64,000 bases of DNA, taken from NCBI GenBank assembly GCA_021199355.1, contig JAJQIF010000009.1, positions 301,792 through 365,791 of the forward strand, written 5' to 3'. A program made the translations under genes and the position numbers. The notes under the pieces are model-generated. The model worked only from the letters and a program-made list of their open reading frames with translations. It made no database searches and was not told the DNA's origin. How positions within the stretch are numbered: position 1 is the stretch's first letter; each line of letters opens with the position of its first letter. Below, one piece after another: positions 52,187 through 60,043 of this stretch. Source of the DNA: Oscillospiraceae bacterium. GTDB lineage: Bacteria; Bacillota; Clostridia; Oscillospirales; Ruminococcaceae.

Positions 52187-53812
52187 ATGAAAAAAATATT
52201 ACTCTTTTCGCTGATAAGCTGTCTTGTTTTCATGACGGCTTGTTCCCCTTTAGAGAGGGTTATTGAATTTTTCAGCGATGACGGTACCGGCTATATCTTC
52301 AAAATCAGTCTTTCCGATGACCCGGAAATCCTCGACCCGCAGATTGCTACAGACGAAAGCTCAATCGCAATTCTGAAGAACATGTTTGTTGGGCTCCTGA
52401 AACAGGATTCGGACGGCACAATCTCCACAGCCGGAGCGAGCGACTATACCATTTCAGCAGACGGCTTGACCTACACGTTTTATCTTGATGAAAGATACGC
52501 GTGGAAGACGACAGCTGACTGGGAAGGCTCAGTAACCGCTTATGACTACGAATTTGCTTTCAGAAGACTGTTTAGTCCTGAAACCGGTTCGCCATATGCT
52601 TCCGATTATTTCTCGATTCTCAATTCCGAAGCCGCATATAACGGTGAAGCTGAACTGACGGAAATCGGCGTGCACGCCACAGATGATTACACCCTTGTGA
52701 TAACTCTCGAATATCCAAATGCCGAGTTCCTGAGCCTTCTTACAAGGCTTCCAGCATCTCCTTGCAACGAGGAATTCTTCGAATCCTGCAAGGGCAAATA
52801 TGGACTCGAAGCCGAGTGCATCGCCTCAAACGGTGCGTTTTACGTCAGATATTGGCTTCATGAGGAGTACAGCACCGATAACTACGTTCGTCTTCGTCGT
52901 AATGATTACTACAGCGAGTTCAACGATGTATATCCATACGGCGTAAATTATTTGATTGAAAGTGACGAAGCTGTAAGGCTATCAGACTTTACAGGTGGCA
53001 CAACCGATGTTTATATATCATCGACTTTTGAAAGCTCGCTTGAAGAGTCGACATATCGGAGCTACTCGGTTTATTTCTGTGGACTCGTAATAAATCCCGA
53101 GAATGAAATCCTTTCAAGGACGGAGGTCGCTGAAATAATCTCGATGGCAATCGACAGGGAAGCACTTGACACCGAAACTCCCGACATTCTTACAGCTGCA
53201 TATGGCATAATCCCATATGACGCTTATGTCGGAAGCTCGAATTATCGCAAGAGTGCCGACAGCTCGCTCGAGGATATCCTGATTTATAACGAACAGCTTG
53301 CCGAATACAAGTGGAGCTTCACCCTAACCGACAGTGAAAAGCTGACTCTCTACGGCTTGAAGATAATGGTTCCCGATACGTTCGAGTACACAGATTATCT
53401 TTCACTTGTTACCGGAATGCTGAACGATACGCTCGGTATTGGCGTAGGGATAGATATCGTCAACGAATCGGATTATGCTTCGCGTCTTGCGAGCGGTGAT
53501 TACGAAATCTGCCTTGTAGAGATAGAATCTTCTTCCGGCTCTGCGTTTGATTATATCGAAGCCTTCTCTGACGGAACCTATGGAATCTCGAGTGAAGGCT
53601 GTGCCGAAGCGGTCGAATCAAGTGGCAAGTATTCAACCTTGTCATCTGCAATATACGCCATATCAGAAGCAGAGAAGGATATTATCTCTTCGTATCAGTG
53701 CCTGCCGCTATGGTATGCCGAGAAATTTGTCTTTACTGCGGATGATGTTTCAGGACTTGAGTATGACGTATTTTCCGGTGCGGCGATTTTTGAAACGGTA
53801 AAAAAGCAATAG
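52187..53812 (+). CDS. Orphan family-5 (oligopeptide-type) ABC substrate-binding lipoprotein
   Basis: 541-residue exported lipoprotein: signal peptide 'KKILLFSLISCLVFMTACSP' with a lipobox Cys, then the family-5 start 'DDPEILDPQIATDESS' and 'DGLTYTFYLDERYAW', as in OppA/DppA-type receptors. No permease or ATPase genes are nearby, so it must use a distant transporter or act alone. ATG 52187 has no good ribosome binding site; it may rely on coupling to nrdG, which ends 22 nt earlier. The track start at 52049 lies inside nrdG. Placement between nrdG and deoC hints at a nucleoside-related ligand, but that is speculation. Confidence 0.85.
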   Translation: MKKILLFSLISCLVFMTACSPLERVIEFFSDDGTGYIFKISLSDDPEILDPQIATDESSIAILKNMFVGLLKQDSDGTISTAGASDYTISADGLTYTFYLDERYAWKTTADWEGSVTAYDYEFAFRRLFSPETGSPYASDYFSILNSEAAYNGEAELTEIGVHATDDYTLVITLEYPNAEFLSLLTRLPASPCNEEFFESCKGKYGLEAECIASNGAFYVRYWLHEEYSTDNYVRLRRNDYYSEFNDVYPYGVNYLIESDEAVRLSDFTGGTTDVYISSTFESSLEESTYRSYSVYFCGLVINPENEILSRTEVAEIISMAIDREALDTETPDILTAAYGIIPYDAYVGSSNYRKSADSSLEDILIYNEQLAEYKWSFTLTDSEKLTLYGLKIMVPDTFEYTDYLSLVTGMLNDTLGIGVGIDIVNESDYASRLASGDYEICLVEIESSSGSAFDYIEAFSDGTYGISSEGCAEAVESSGKYSTLSSAIYAISEAEKDIISSYQCLPLWYAEKFVFTADDVSGLEYDVFSGAAIFETVKKQ

Positions 53813-53857
53813 CATCAGCTGTGAGCTTATTTATAAAATAAGATAGGAGACAAAGTT

Positions 53858-54517
53858 ATGGATATTAAAACAATACTTTCAATGTGCGATCACACTCTTT
53901 TGTCGCAGGGGGCTACATGGGAGGAAATCAAAGCTATCTGTGATGACGGAATGAAGTATCACACCGCTTCCGTCTGTATTCCTTGCTCATACGTCAAGCA
54001 AGCAAAGGATTATGTCGGAGATAAACTCCCGATCTGCACGGTTATCGGTTTCCCCAACGGTTACTCGACCACTGCAACTAAGCTTTTCGAGACCGAGGAT
54101 GCCCTCAAGAACGGTGCAGATGAGATTGACATGGTAATAAATATCGGCTGGCTCAAGGATAAGAAATACACTGAGATTCAGTCTGAAATTTCCGAGCTTA
54201 AAAAAGCTTGTGGCGATAAGGTACTGAAAGTTATTATCGAAACCTGTCTTCTTACCGATGAAGAGAAAATCAAAATGTGTGAAATCGTCTCAAATTCCGG
54301 CGCCGACTTCATCAAGACTTCGACCGGATTCTCGACGGCAGGCGCCACCAAGGAGGATGTTGCACTCTTCAAGGCTCATGTGACCGGCGGGCTTAAAATC
54401 AAGGCGGCAGGAGGAATCAAGTCGATAGAAGATGCCGAGGAGTTCATCAGACTTGGTGCCAATCGCCTCGGAACATCAAGAATAGTAAAAATAGTCAAAG
54501 AAAAGGAGCTACTGTAA
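53858..54517 (+). CDS. deoC: Deoxyribose-phosphate aldolase
   Basis: Cleaves deoxyribose-5-phosphate to acetaldehyde and glyceraldehyde-3-phosphate. The Schiff-base Lys lies in '[10 protein letters not shown]', with '[14 protein letters not shown]' and '[12 protein letters not shown]' completing the barrel motifs. Full length at 219 residues. AGGAGA lies 9 nt before ATG 53858. Its stop overlaps deoD by 1 nt. It starts the deoxynucleoside catabolic set deoC-deoD-deoB-cdd-pdp and lies 45 nt after the lipoprotein gene. A CTTATTT/AAATAAG repeat occupies the gap. Confidence 0.97.
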   Translation: MDIKTILSMCDHTLLSQGATWEEIKAICDDGMKYHTASVCIPCSYVKQAKDYVGDKLPICTVIGFPNGYSTTATKLFETEDALKNGADEIDMVINIGWLKDKKYTEIQSEISELKKACGDKVLKVIIETCLLTDEEKIKMCEIVSNSGADFIKTSTGFSTAGATKEDVALFKAHVTGGLKIKAAGGIKSIEDAEEFIRLGANRLGTSRIVKIVKEKELL

Positions 54518-55242
54518 TGAGTGAAGTTAAATCCACACCGCATATTCAGCTTGAAGAAGGCGGATATTTTGCAAAAACCGTACTTATGCCCGGCGACCCT
54601 CTCAGGTCTTCGAAGATAGCACATGATTATCTCAGCGATCTGAAGCTCGTAAATAACGTAAGAGGCGTTCAGGGCTACACCGGTCTCTACAAGGGCGAGC
54701 CGGTCTCCGTTATGGCGAGTGGCATGGGCATGCCTTCAATCGGCATCTATTCCTACGAGCTTTTCAATTTCTTTGGAGTTGAAAATATCATTCGTATCGG
54801 TTCAGCCGGAACTCTCCATGAGAATATCCATGTTAGAGATATAGTTTTCGGGCAGGGTGCTTGCACCGATTCGAGATATGCCGAAACCTTCAAGCTTCAG
54901 GGCACCTTTGCTCCTATCTGCGATTTCGGACTTCTGAGTGTTGCCGTTGAAGAAGCACAGAAGCTCGGTGCCACATATCATGTTGGCAATCTTCTTTCCT
55001 CCGATGTTTTCTATGGCGACAACACAACCGCCAATCCCGGCTGGCAGAAGATGGGCGTAATGGCTATCGAGATGGAAGCGGCGGCTCTCTATATGAATGC
55101 CGCAAGGGCAAAGAAGAAAGCCCTCGCAATGTGCACAATCTCTGACAGCCTTGTTACCGGTGAAGTTACTACAGCTGAGGAGAGGCAAAACTCCTTCACT
55201 CAGATGATGGAAATCGCTCTCAACACGGCAATTCGTCTCTAA
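54517..55242 (+). CDS. deoD: Purine-nucleoside phosphorylase, DeoD type
   Basis: Splits purine (deoxy)nucleosides with phosphate to base and (deoxy)ribose-1-phosphate. Hexameric-type motifs: 'VLMPGDPLRSSKIAHDYL', 'ASGMGMPSIGIYSYEL', 'IRIGSAGTL' and 'AIEMEAAALYMNA'; catalytic Asp in 'TISDSLVTGE'. 241 residues. Starts with ATG overlapping the deoC stop (TAATG), so it is coupled. Confidence 0.97.
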   Translation: MSEVKSTPHIQLEEGGYFAKTVLMPGDPLRSSKIAHDYLSDLKLVNNVRGVQGYTGLYKGEPVSVMASGMGMPSIGIYSYELFNFFGVENIIRIGSAGTLHENIHVRDIVFGQGACTDSRYAETFKLQGTFAPICDFGLLSVAVEEAQKLGATYHVGNLLSSDVFYGDNTTANPGWQKMGVMAIEMEAAALYMNAARAKKKALAMCTISDSLVTGEVTTAEERQNSFTQMMEIALNTAIRL

Positions 55243-55254
55243 GAGGATAACATA

Positions 55255-56424
55255 ATGAAAAGAGTATTTTTGATAGTTTTGGACAGCGTGGGTTGCGGCG
55301 CTCTCCCGGATGCCAATCTTTTTGGCGATGAGGGCACAAATACCCTGAGAAGCTGTTATAACACCGGCATTTTAGACATTACGAACATGCAGAAGATGGG
55401 AATCGGAAATATCGAGGGACTATCGTTCTTAGGCGAGACTGCTAACCCAACTGCCGCAGTCGCAAGACTTCGTGAGAAGTCAATGGGCAAGGACACCACG
55501 ACCGGTCACTGGGAGATGGCGGGCATCGTTTCGGACAAGCCGATGCCGACATTCCCGAACGGCTTTTCCGAGGAAATACTGAACGAGTTTTCCGAGAAGA
55601 CCGGCAGGGGAGTTCTCTGCAATCTTCCGTATTCCGGCACCGATGTAATCCGTGATTACGGCGAAGAGCATATAAAGACCGGCAAGCTCATTGTCTACAC
55701 CTCTGCCGACAGCGTCTTCCAGATTGCGGCTCATACCGATGTGGTTCCGCTTGAAGAGCTTTACGAGGATTGCAGGATTGCCCGGGAAATTCTCACCGGC
55801 GACAACGCAGTCGGACGCGTAATTGCAAGACCCTTTACGGGTGAACCGGGCAACTTTACCCGTACCGCCGACCGAAAAGATTTCTCTCTGGAACCGACAT
55901 CGGTAACGATGCTCGATGCTCTTAAGGCTTCCGAAAAGGACGTTATCGCAGTCGGCAAGATAACCGATATTTTCGCCGCAAGAGGAATAACAAAGTCGCT
56001 CCTGTCGCATGGAAATCCCGATTGCATGCGGGATACAATAGTTGCCCAGAATCTGGACTTCGAGGGCTTGTGCTTCACGAACTTGGTCGACTTCGACATG
56101 GTCTATGGTCACAGAAACAATGCCGTCGGCTACGCAACCGCTCTGAACGAATTTGATTCATGGCTCGGCGGATTTGTTGCTGATATGAAGCCTGATGATA
56201 TTCTCATGATAACCGCCGACCACGGCTGTGACCCGGGCGACGTGAGCAACGACCACTCCCGTGAGTATGTGCCGTTGATAGTCTACGGCGAGAAAGTAAA
56301 CACTTTCAATATGGGAACCCTGCAGTCATTTACCGGCATCGCTTCGACAGTTTGTGACTACTTCAATGTTGAAAGTCATTTCTTCGCCGAAAGTTTCTTA
56401 AACGAAATTCTGAAAGAGGGCTGA
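55255..56424 (+). CDS. deoB: Phosphopentomutase
   Basis: Converts (deoxy)ribose-1-phosphate to the 5-phosphate, linking phosphorylases to deoC. Alkaline-phosphatase-fold metal sites: 'VLDSVGCGALPDA' at the N-terminus, 'GKDTTTGHWEM' with the phosphorylated Thr, and 'ITADHGCDPGDVSNDHSREYVP' metal ligands. Full length at 389 residues. AGAGGATAA precedes ATG 55255, 12 nt after deoD. Confidence 0.97.
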   Translation: MKRVFLIVLDSVGCGALPDANLFGDEGTNTLRSCYNTGILDITNMQKMGIGNIEGLSFLGETANPTAAVARLREKSMGKDTTTGHWEMAGIVSDKPMPTFPNGFSEEILNEFSEKTGRGVLCNLPYSGTDVIRDYGEEHIKTGKLIVYTSADSVFQIAAHTDVVPLEELYEDCRIAREILTGDNAVGRVIARPFTGEPGNFTRTADRKDFSLEPTSVTMLDALKASEKDVIAVGKITDIFAARGITKSLLSHGNPDCMRDTIVAQNLDFEGLCFTNLVDFDMVYGHRNNAVGYATALNEFDSWLGGFVADMKPDDILMITADHGCDPGDVSNDHSREYVPLIVYGEKVNTFNMGTLQSFTGIASTVCDYFNVESHFFAESFLNEILKEG

Positions 56425-56426
56425 GT

Positions 56427-56840
56427 ATGATTACAAGAGAAGAGCTTTCAAAGATGGCAGTGGAAGCAATGGCGAGCGCATATTCGCCCTATTCCGGGTA
56501 TAAGGTCGGAGCCGCACTTCTCTGTGCCGACGGAACCGTCTATACAGGAGCCAACATTGAAAACGCAAGCTATGGCGTATCGAATTGCGCCGAAAGAACG
56601 GCCTTCTTCAAAGCTGTGTTCGACGGTAAGCGCGAATTCACCGACATCGCCGTTTGCGGCGGTAAGGGCGGAGTGCTTGACGATGAGATTTTCTCTCCCT
56701 GCGGCGTTTGCAGACAGGTAATGAGAGAATTCTGCGATGACGATTTCAGAATCCACATGGTCACAAAATCCGATATCACAACCGTCACGCTTGCCGAGCT
56801 TCTCCCATACGGCTTCAAGCCGGACAGACTTGAAAGATAG
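56427..56840 (+). CDS. cdd: Cytidine deaminase
   Basis: Zinc enzyme converting (deoxy)cytidine to (deoxy)uridine so that the pyrimidine phosphorylase can use it. The zinc and proton-shuttle site is 'NCAERTAFFKA' and 'PCGVCRQVMREF', with 'SPYSGYKVGAALL' near the N-terminus. 137 residues, the homotetrameric short form. Starts 2 nt after deoB; AAAGAGG precedes ATG 56427. Confidence 0.97.
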   Translation: MITREELSKMAVEAMASAYSPYSGYKVGAALLCADGTVYTGANIENASYGVSNCAERTAFFKAVFDGKREFTDIAVCGGKGGVLDDEIFSPCGVCRQVMREFCDDDFRIHMVTKSDITTVTLAELLPYGFKPDRLER

Positions 56841-56852
56841 GAGCAAATTACT

Positions 56853-58151
56853 ATGACAATGTACGATATAATCCTCAAAAAGCGCCGAGGATATGAACTG
56901 ACGGATGAGGAAATCAAGTATGCAGTTGACGGCTTTACCGATGGCAGTATTCCGGATTATCAGATGTCGGCTCTTGCGATGGCAATCTGCTTCAACTCGA
57001 TGACCGACCGCGAAACCGCAACTCTCACGTTTGCAATGGCGGATTCGGGAGATCAACTTGACTTGTCCGAATTTGGGAATATGACCTGCGACAAGCATTC
57101 AACCGGCGGAGTAGGAGACAAGACCTCACTCATCGTTGCGCCTCTGGTCGCATCCTGCGGCGGAGTTTTCGCAAAGATGAGCGGCAGGGGACTCGGACAC
57201 ACCGGCGGAACCATTGACAAGCTCGAATCAATCAGGGGCTACAGAATCGAGCTGAGTGAGGAAGAATTTCTTGAGCAGACAAGAAAAATAGGCATCTGCG
57301 TCATCGGTCAGACCGGCAACATGACTCCTGCCGACAAGAAGCTCTATGCTCTTCGTGATGTGACCGCAACCGTCGATAGCATTCCTCTTATTGCTTCAAG
57401 CGTCATGTCAAAGAAGCTTGCCGCTGGCGCCAAGTCGATTGTTCTTGACGTAAAAGCCGGTAGCGGAGCGTTCATGTCCGATGCCGAATCGGCAAAGGTC
57501 TTAGCGGAAAAGATGGTTGAAATCGGCAGAAGGTGCGGAAGAAACGTTTCCGCACTCATAACCAATATGGACATGCCTCTCGGAAAGTGCGTCGGAAACT
57601 CCCTTGAGGTTCTTGAGGCTATTTCCGTTCTCAAGGGTGAGACCAAGGATGAGCTGAGAGAGCTTTGTTTGGAGCTCGCTTCAACGCTTCTTTCGATGTG
57701 CCACGAGATATCTCACGAAAGTGCCCGCAAAATGGCTGAAACCGCCCTTAATAGTGGCTCTGCATTCGAGAAGTTCAAGGAGTGGATTTCCGCTCAGGGT
57801 GGCAATGCTGATTGGGCGGATAATACGGATTTGTTCCCGAAGGCTCAATTTAGCCTCGAGGTTCGTGCTGAAGCTGACGGCGTAATCCAGTCGATGAATA
57901 CCGCTCAGATTGGCAGAGCTTCATCCGCTCTCGGCGCAGGCAGAATGAAAAAGGGCGACCCGATAGACCTCGAAGCCGGAATAATCATCGAGAAGAAAAC
58001 CGGCGACGAAGTCAAGAAGGGCGACCTTTTGGCGACCCTCTACTCAAACAAGCAGGACACGCTTCTTCACTCGTCAATCATCTATACAGACGCTTTGAGC
58101 ATTTCACCCGAGCCGGTTGAAAAGCCGAAGCTCATCTTCGATAAGGTCTGA
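56853..58151 (+). CDS. pdp: Pyrimidine-nucleoside phosphorylase
   Basis: Phosphorolyses (deoxy)uridine and thymidine to base and sugar-1-phosphate. 'KKRRGYELTDEEI', 'DKHSTGGVGDKTSL' (phosphate loop), 'MSGRGLGHTGGTIDKLES' and 'DVKAGSGAFM' identify the thymidine/pyrimidine phosphorylase family; the short 432-residue form fits the Bacillota Pdp rather than E. coli DeoA. TAGGAG lies 8 nt before ATG 56853, 12 nt after cdd. Last gene of the deo set; no convincing terminator follows before the next promoter. Confidence 0.95.
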   Translation: MTMYDIILKKRRGYELTDEEIKYAVDGFTDGSIPDYQMSALAMAICFNSMTDRETATLTFAMADSGDQLDLSEFGNMTCDKHSTGGVGDKTSLIVAPLVASCGGVFAKMSGRGLGHTGGTIDKLESIRGYRIELSEEEFLEQTRKIGICVIGQTGNMTPADKKLYALRDVTATVDSIPLIASSVMSKKLAAGAKSIVLDVKAGSGAFMSDAESAKVLAEKMVEIGRRCGRNVSALITNMDMPLGKCVGNSLEVLEAISVLKGETKDELRELCLELASTLLSMCHEISHESARKMAETALNSGSAFEKFKEWISAQGGNADWADNTDLFPKAQFSLEVRAEADGVIQSMNTAQIGRASSALGAGRMKKGDPIDLEAGIIIEKKTGDEVKKGDLLATLYSNKQDTLLHSSIIYTDALSISPEPVEKPKLIFDKV

Positions 58152-58192
58152 CACAGTAAAGCTTTTTCGACTTTACATCGACAAAATTCTTC

Positions 58193-58220
58193 TTGAAATC
58201 TGTTTTCACCGTGATATTAT
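58193..58220 (+). promoter_or_regulatory. Promoter of the DUF6514-like gene
   Basis: TTGAAA (58193-58198), 16 nt, TATTAT (58215-58220) with an upstream TGA extended -10. Confidence 0.7.
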
Positions 58221-58250
58221 ATCTCCGATAATTCATTCGGAGGTGAAAAT

Positions 58251-58460
58251 ATGGTTACATATAAGATTGTTGAAAGCTGTAAAGGCGTGTGCACTTACGG
58301 GATTGTTGCTGTTGACTCCGAAGAGATAATAGCGGAAATCAACGACATAAGCGCAGACAAAGAAGCTGTAGCCGGGCTTGCGGAGCTTATGAACCGTTAT
58401 CAACTTTCTTTGGTTCACTTCAAAGACGTAATCGAAGATTTTCTTGTCAGAGAATATTAA
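58251..58460 (+). CDS. DUF6514-like small protein, uncharacterised
   Basis: 69-residue soluble protein. 'YGIVAVDSEEIIAEINDISADKEAV' followed by 'LAELMNRYQLSLVHFKDVIEDFLV' is the arrangement I recognise as DUF6514, small proteins common in clostridia with no known function. A strong GGAGG lies 8 nt before ATG 58251 and a dedicated promoter is present. The esterase gene follows after 37 nt, in which AGTATTC-aaa-GAATACT forms a 7-bp inverted repeat. Confidence 0.78.
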   Translation: MVTYKIVESCKGVCTYGIVAVDSEEIIAEINDISADKEAVAGLAELMNRYQLSLVHFKDVIEDFLVREY

Positions 58461-58497
58461 GTATTCAAAGAATACTATGTAATCAGGAGGATTCAAC

Positions 58498-59265
58498 ATG
58501 GAAACAGTGTCAATAACACTCAACGAAGAGAGAAACGTCAGCCTGACGGCATATCTACAGCCTGTCGGTGGTGAATTCTGGGGGATAGAAAAGCGTCCTG
58601 CGATGATAGTTCTTCCCGGCGGAGGTTATATGTACTGCTCTGAAAGGGAAGCCGACCCCATAGCGTTTGTCTATCTACAGGCGGGGTATCAGGTTTTCAT
58701 TCTGAGGTATTCTCTCAGTGAAGATTGTGCTTGGTCGAATCCTCTTGACGATTACGAACAGGCTTACGAGCTTATCAGGAATAACAGTGAAGAATGGCAT
58801 GTTGACATGGACAAGATTGCCGTAATCGGCTTCTCAGCGGGAGGACATCTTGCGGCGGCAACCGCAACCATGTCAAAGTATCGCCCTGCCGCCTGCATCT
58901 TGGGATATCCCGTCATAGTCAAAGAGACTGCCGACGTTTATATTCCGTCTGCTCCCGATATCATCGAAGCTGTTGATGACGAGACAAGCCCTTGCTTTAT
59001 CTTCTCCTCAAGAACAGACGGCATCGTTCCGCCTGAGAACACAATCAGGCTTCTTGATGCTCTGAATCGCTATAATGTGCCTTTCGAAGCTCATATCTAC
59101 GGTTTTGCCAATCACGGCTTCTCAACCTGTGAACCCTGCCTGCAAAATACCGACTGGATTTGCAGTCGTACCCGAAACTGGGTTAGGGACAGCCTTGAGT
59201 GGCTCGGAGATACCATAGGAGTTCTGAAAGTAGGAGATCCCGACTGGATGAAAAACAGCGATTAG
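58498..59265 (+). CDS. Alpha/beta-hydrolase, probable acetyl esterase
   Basis: 255-residue cytoplasmic hydrolase of the acetyl-xylan-esterase/BD-FAE-like group. 'MIVLPGGGYMYCSEREADPIA' carries the oxyanion loop, 'VIGFSAGGHLAAA' the nucleophilic Ser, 'SSRTDGIVPPENT' the Asp and 'YGFANHGFST' the His. No signal peptide, so it would deacetylate imported oligosaccharides, fitting the intracellular GH27 and GH43 enzymes elsewhere in the window. GGAGG lies 8 nt before ATG 58498. A terminator follows. Confidence 0.88.
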   Translation: METVSITLNEERNVSLTAYLQPVGGEFWGIEKRPAMIVLPGGGYMYCSEREADPIAFVYLQAGYQVFILRYSLSEDCAWSNPLDDYEQAYELIRNNSEEWHVDMDKIAVIGFSAGGHLAAATATMSKYRPAACILGYPVIVKETADVYIPSAPDIIEAVDDETSPCFIFSSRTDGIVPPENTIRLLDALNRYNVPFEAHIYGFANHGFSTCEPCLQNTDWICSRTRNWVRDSLEWLGDTIGVLKVGDPDWMKNSD

Positions 59266-59274
59266 TCTTATACT

Positions 59275-59316
59275 TCCGCCGGTGTATAGTAAGTAGCATC
59301 GGCGGATTCTTTTTTT
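59275..59316 (+). terminator. Intrinsic terminator after the esterase gene
   Basis: TCCGCCG, 18-nt loop, CGGCGGA, then TTCTTTTTTT. Confidence 0.82.
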
Positions 59317-59345
59317 GCCTCACAAAATCTTTTTTGAAAAAGGGC

Positions 59346-59374
59346 TTGACAAATGCACCGGGATTTAGTATAAT
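59346..59374 (+). promoter_or_regulatory. Promoter of the tRNA-Val gene
   Basis: TTGACA (59346-59351), 17 nt, TATAAT (59369-59374), 17 nt before the tRNA 5' end. Confidence 0.9.
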
Positions 59375-59390
59375 CTATTTTGTTCCGAAC

Positions 59391-59466
59391 GAAGGTATAG
59401 CTCAGCTGGTAGAGCACCTGCTTGACGTGCAGGGGGTCATAGGTTCGAGTCCTATTATCTTCACCA
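59391..59466 (+). tRNA. tRNA-Val (anticodon GAC)
   Basis: 76 nt with an encoded CCA end. Acceptor GAAGGTA pairs with TATCTTC (one G-U), the D arm is GCTC-AGCTGGTAGA-GCAC-like, and the anticodon stem is CCTGC/GCAGG with loop TTGACGT (GAC at 59424-59426). The T arm is ATAGG-TTCGAGT-CCTAT and the discriminator base is A. It reads GUC/GUU. It is transcribed alone from its own promoter with a terminator 2 nt after the CCA. Confidence 0.97.
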
Positions 59467-59468
59467 TA

Positions 59469-59499
59469 ACCGTCTCAATACTGAGACGGTATTTTTTTT
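59469..59499 (+). terminator. Intrinsic terminator after tRNA-Val
   Basis: ACCGTCTCA, loop ATAC, TGAGACGGT, then ATTTTTTTT. Confidence 0.95.
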
Positions 59500-59511
59500 G
59501 TCAAAAAGTGC

Positions 59512-59539
59512 TTGACATTTTCAGATACAGTGTTAAAAT
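59512..59539 (+). promoter_or_regulatory. Promoter of the marR-ABC exporter operon
   Basis: TTGACA (59512-59517), 16 nt, TAAAAT (59534-59539); the operator repeat starts at its -10. Confidence 0.85.
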
Positions 59540-59576
59540 TAGTTGCGAACGCAATCGTTGCGGTTGCAACTAATTT
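59536..59576 (+). promoter_or_regulatory. Double operator for the adjacent MarR-type regulator
   Basis: Two tandem TTGC-N4-GCAA sites, TTGCGAACGCAA (59543-59554) and TTGCGGTTGCAA (59558-59569), 15 bp centre to centre. They are nested in a longer perfect 11-bp inverted repeat AAATTAGTTGC / GCAACTAATTT (59536-59546 and 59566-59576). Position between the -10 box and the start codon is ideal for autorepression. Confidence 0.8.
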
Positions 59577-59593
59577 AAGAGAGGGGAATCGCT

Positions 59594-60043
59594 TTGCCTA
59601 AGATACTGAGACAAACAGATGTCATAAGCCGTTGCGGAAATCTTTTCAGAGCTGACAGGCTGAAGGAAAATGAGCTTTGCGAAGGGCTTTGCTCATGGCA
59701 TTTAGCCTACATCATTCCGATAGCTCATCACCCGGGAATATCCGCCGAAGAGCTCGGCAGGCACGTTTTCGTCAACAAGAGCAATATCGCAAGAAATCTC
59801 GCTCATCTTGAGGAGGACGGCTTCATAACTCGTGAGCAGTCAAAGACCGATAAGAGAATACTTTGCTGTTATCCCACGGAAAAGCTCAACGCCGTGCTTC
59901 CGGCGGTTATGCAAGCCACCAATGAGTGGAACGACTATATCACGGAGGACCTGACGCCCGAGGAAAGAGGGACCTTCGAGTCGCTTCTTGCAAAGGTCGC
60001 CGACAGAGCCAGAGAATATTACGAGGGGAGAGACAAGCAGTGA
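59594..60043 (+). CDS. MarR-family transcriptional regulator
   Basis: 149-residue winged-helix repressor. The recognition region reads 'HHPGISAEELGRHVFVNKSNIARNLAHLEEDGFI' in pieces, with the wing 'REQSKTDKRILCCYPTEK' (MarR usually has xDxR here, seen as 'KTDKR'). Starts with TTG 59594; GAGGGG lies 7 nt upstream. The stop overlaps the first ABC gene (GTGA). It most likely represses its own operon through the double operator upstream and is released by a ligand exported by the pump; Cys residues in the wing ('ILCCYP') might allow redox sensing, which is speculative. Confidence 0.92.
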   Translation: MPKILRQTDVISRCGNLFRADRLKENELCEGLCSWHLAYIIPIAHHPGISAEELGRHVFVNKSNIARNLAHLEEDGFITREQSKTDKRILCCYPTEKLNAVLPAVMQATNEWNDYITEDLTPEERGTFESLLAKVADRAREYYEGRDKQ

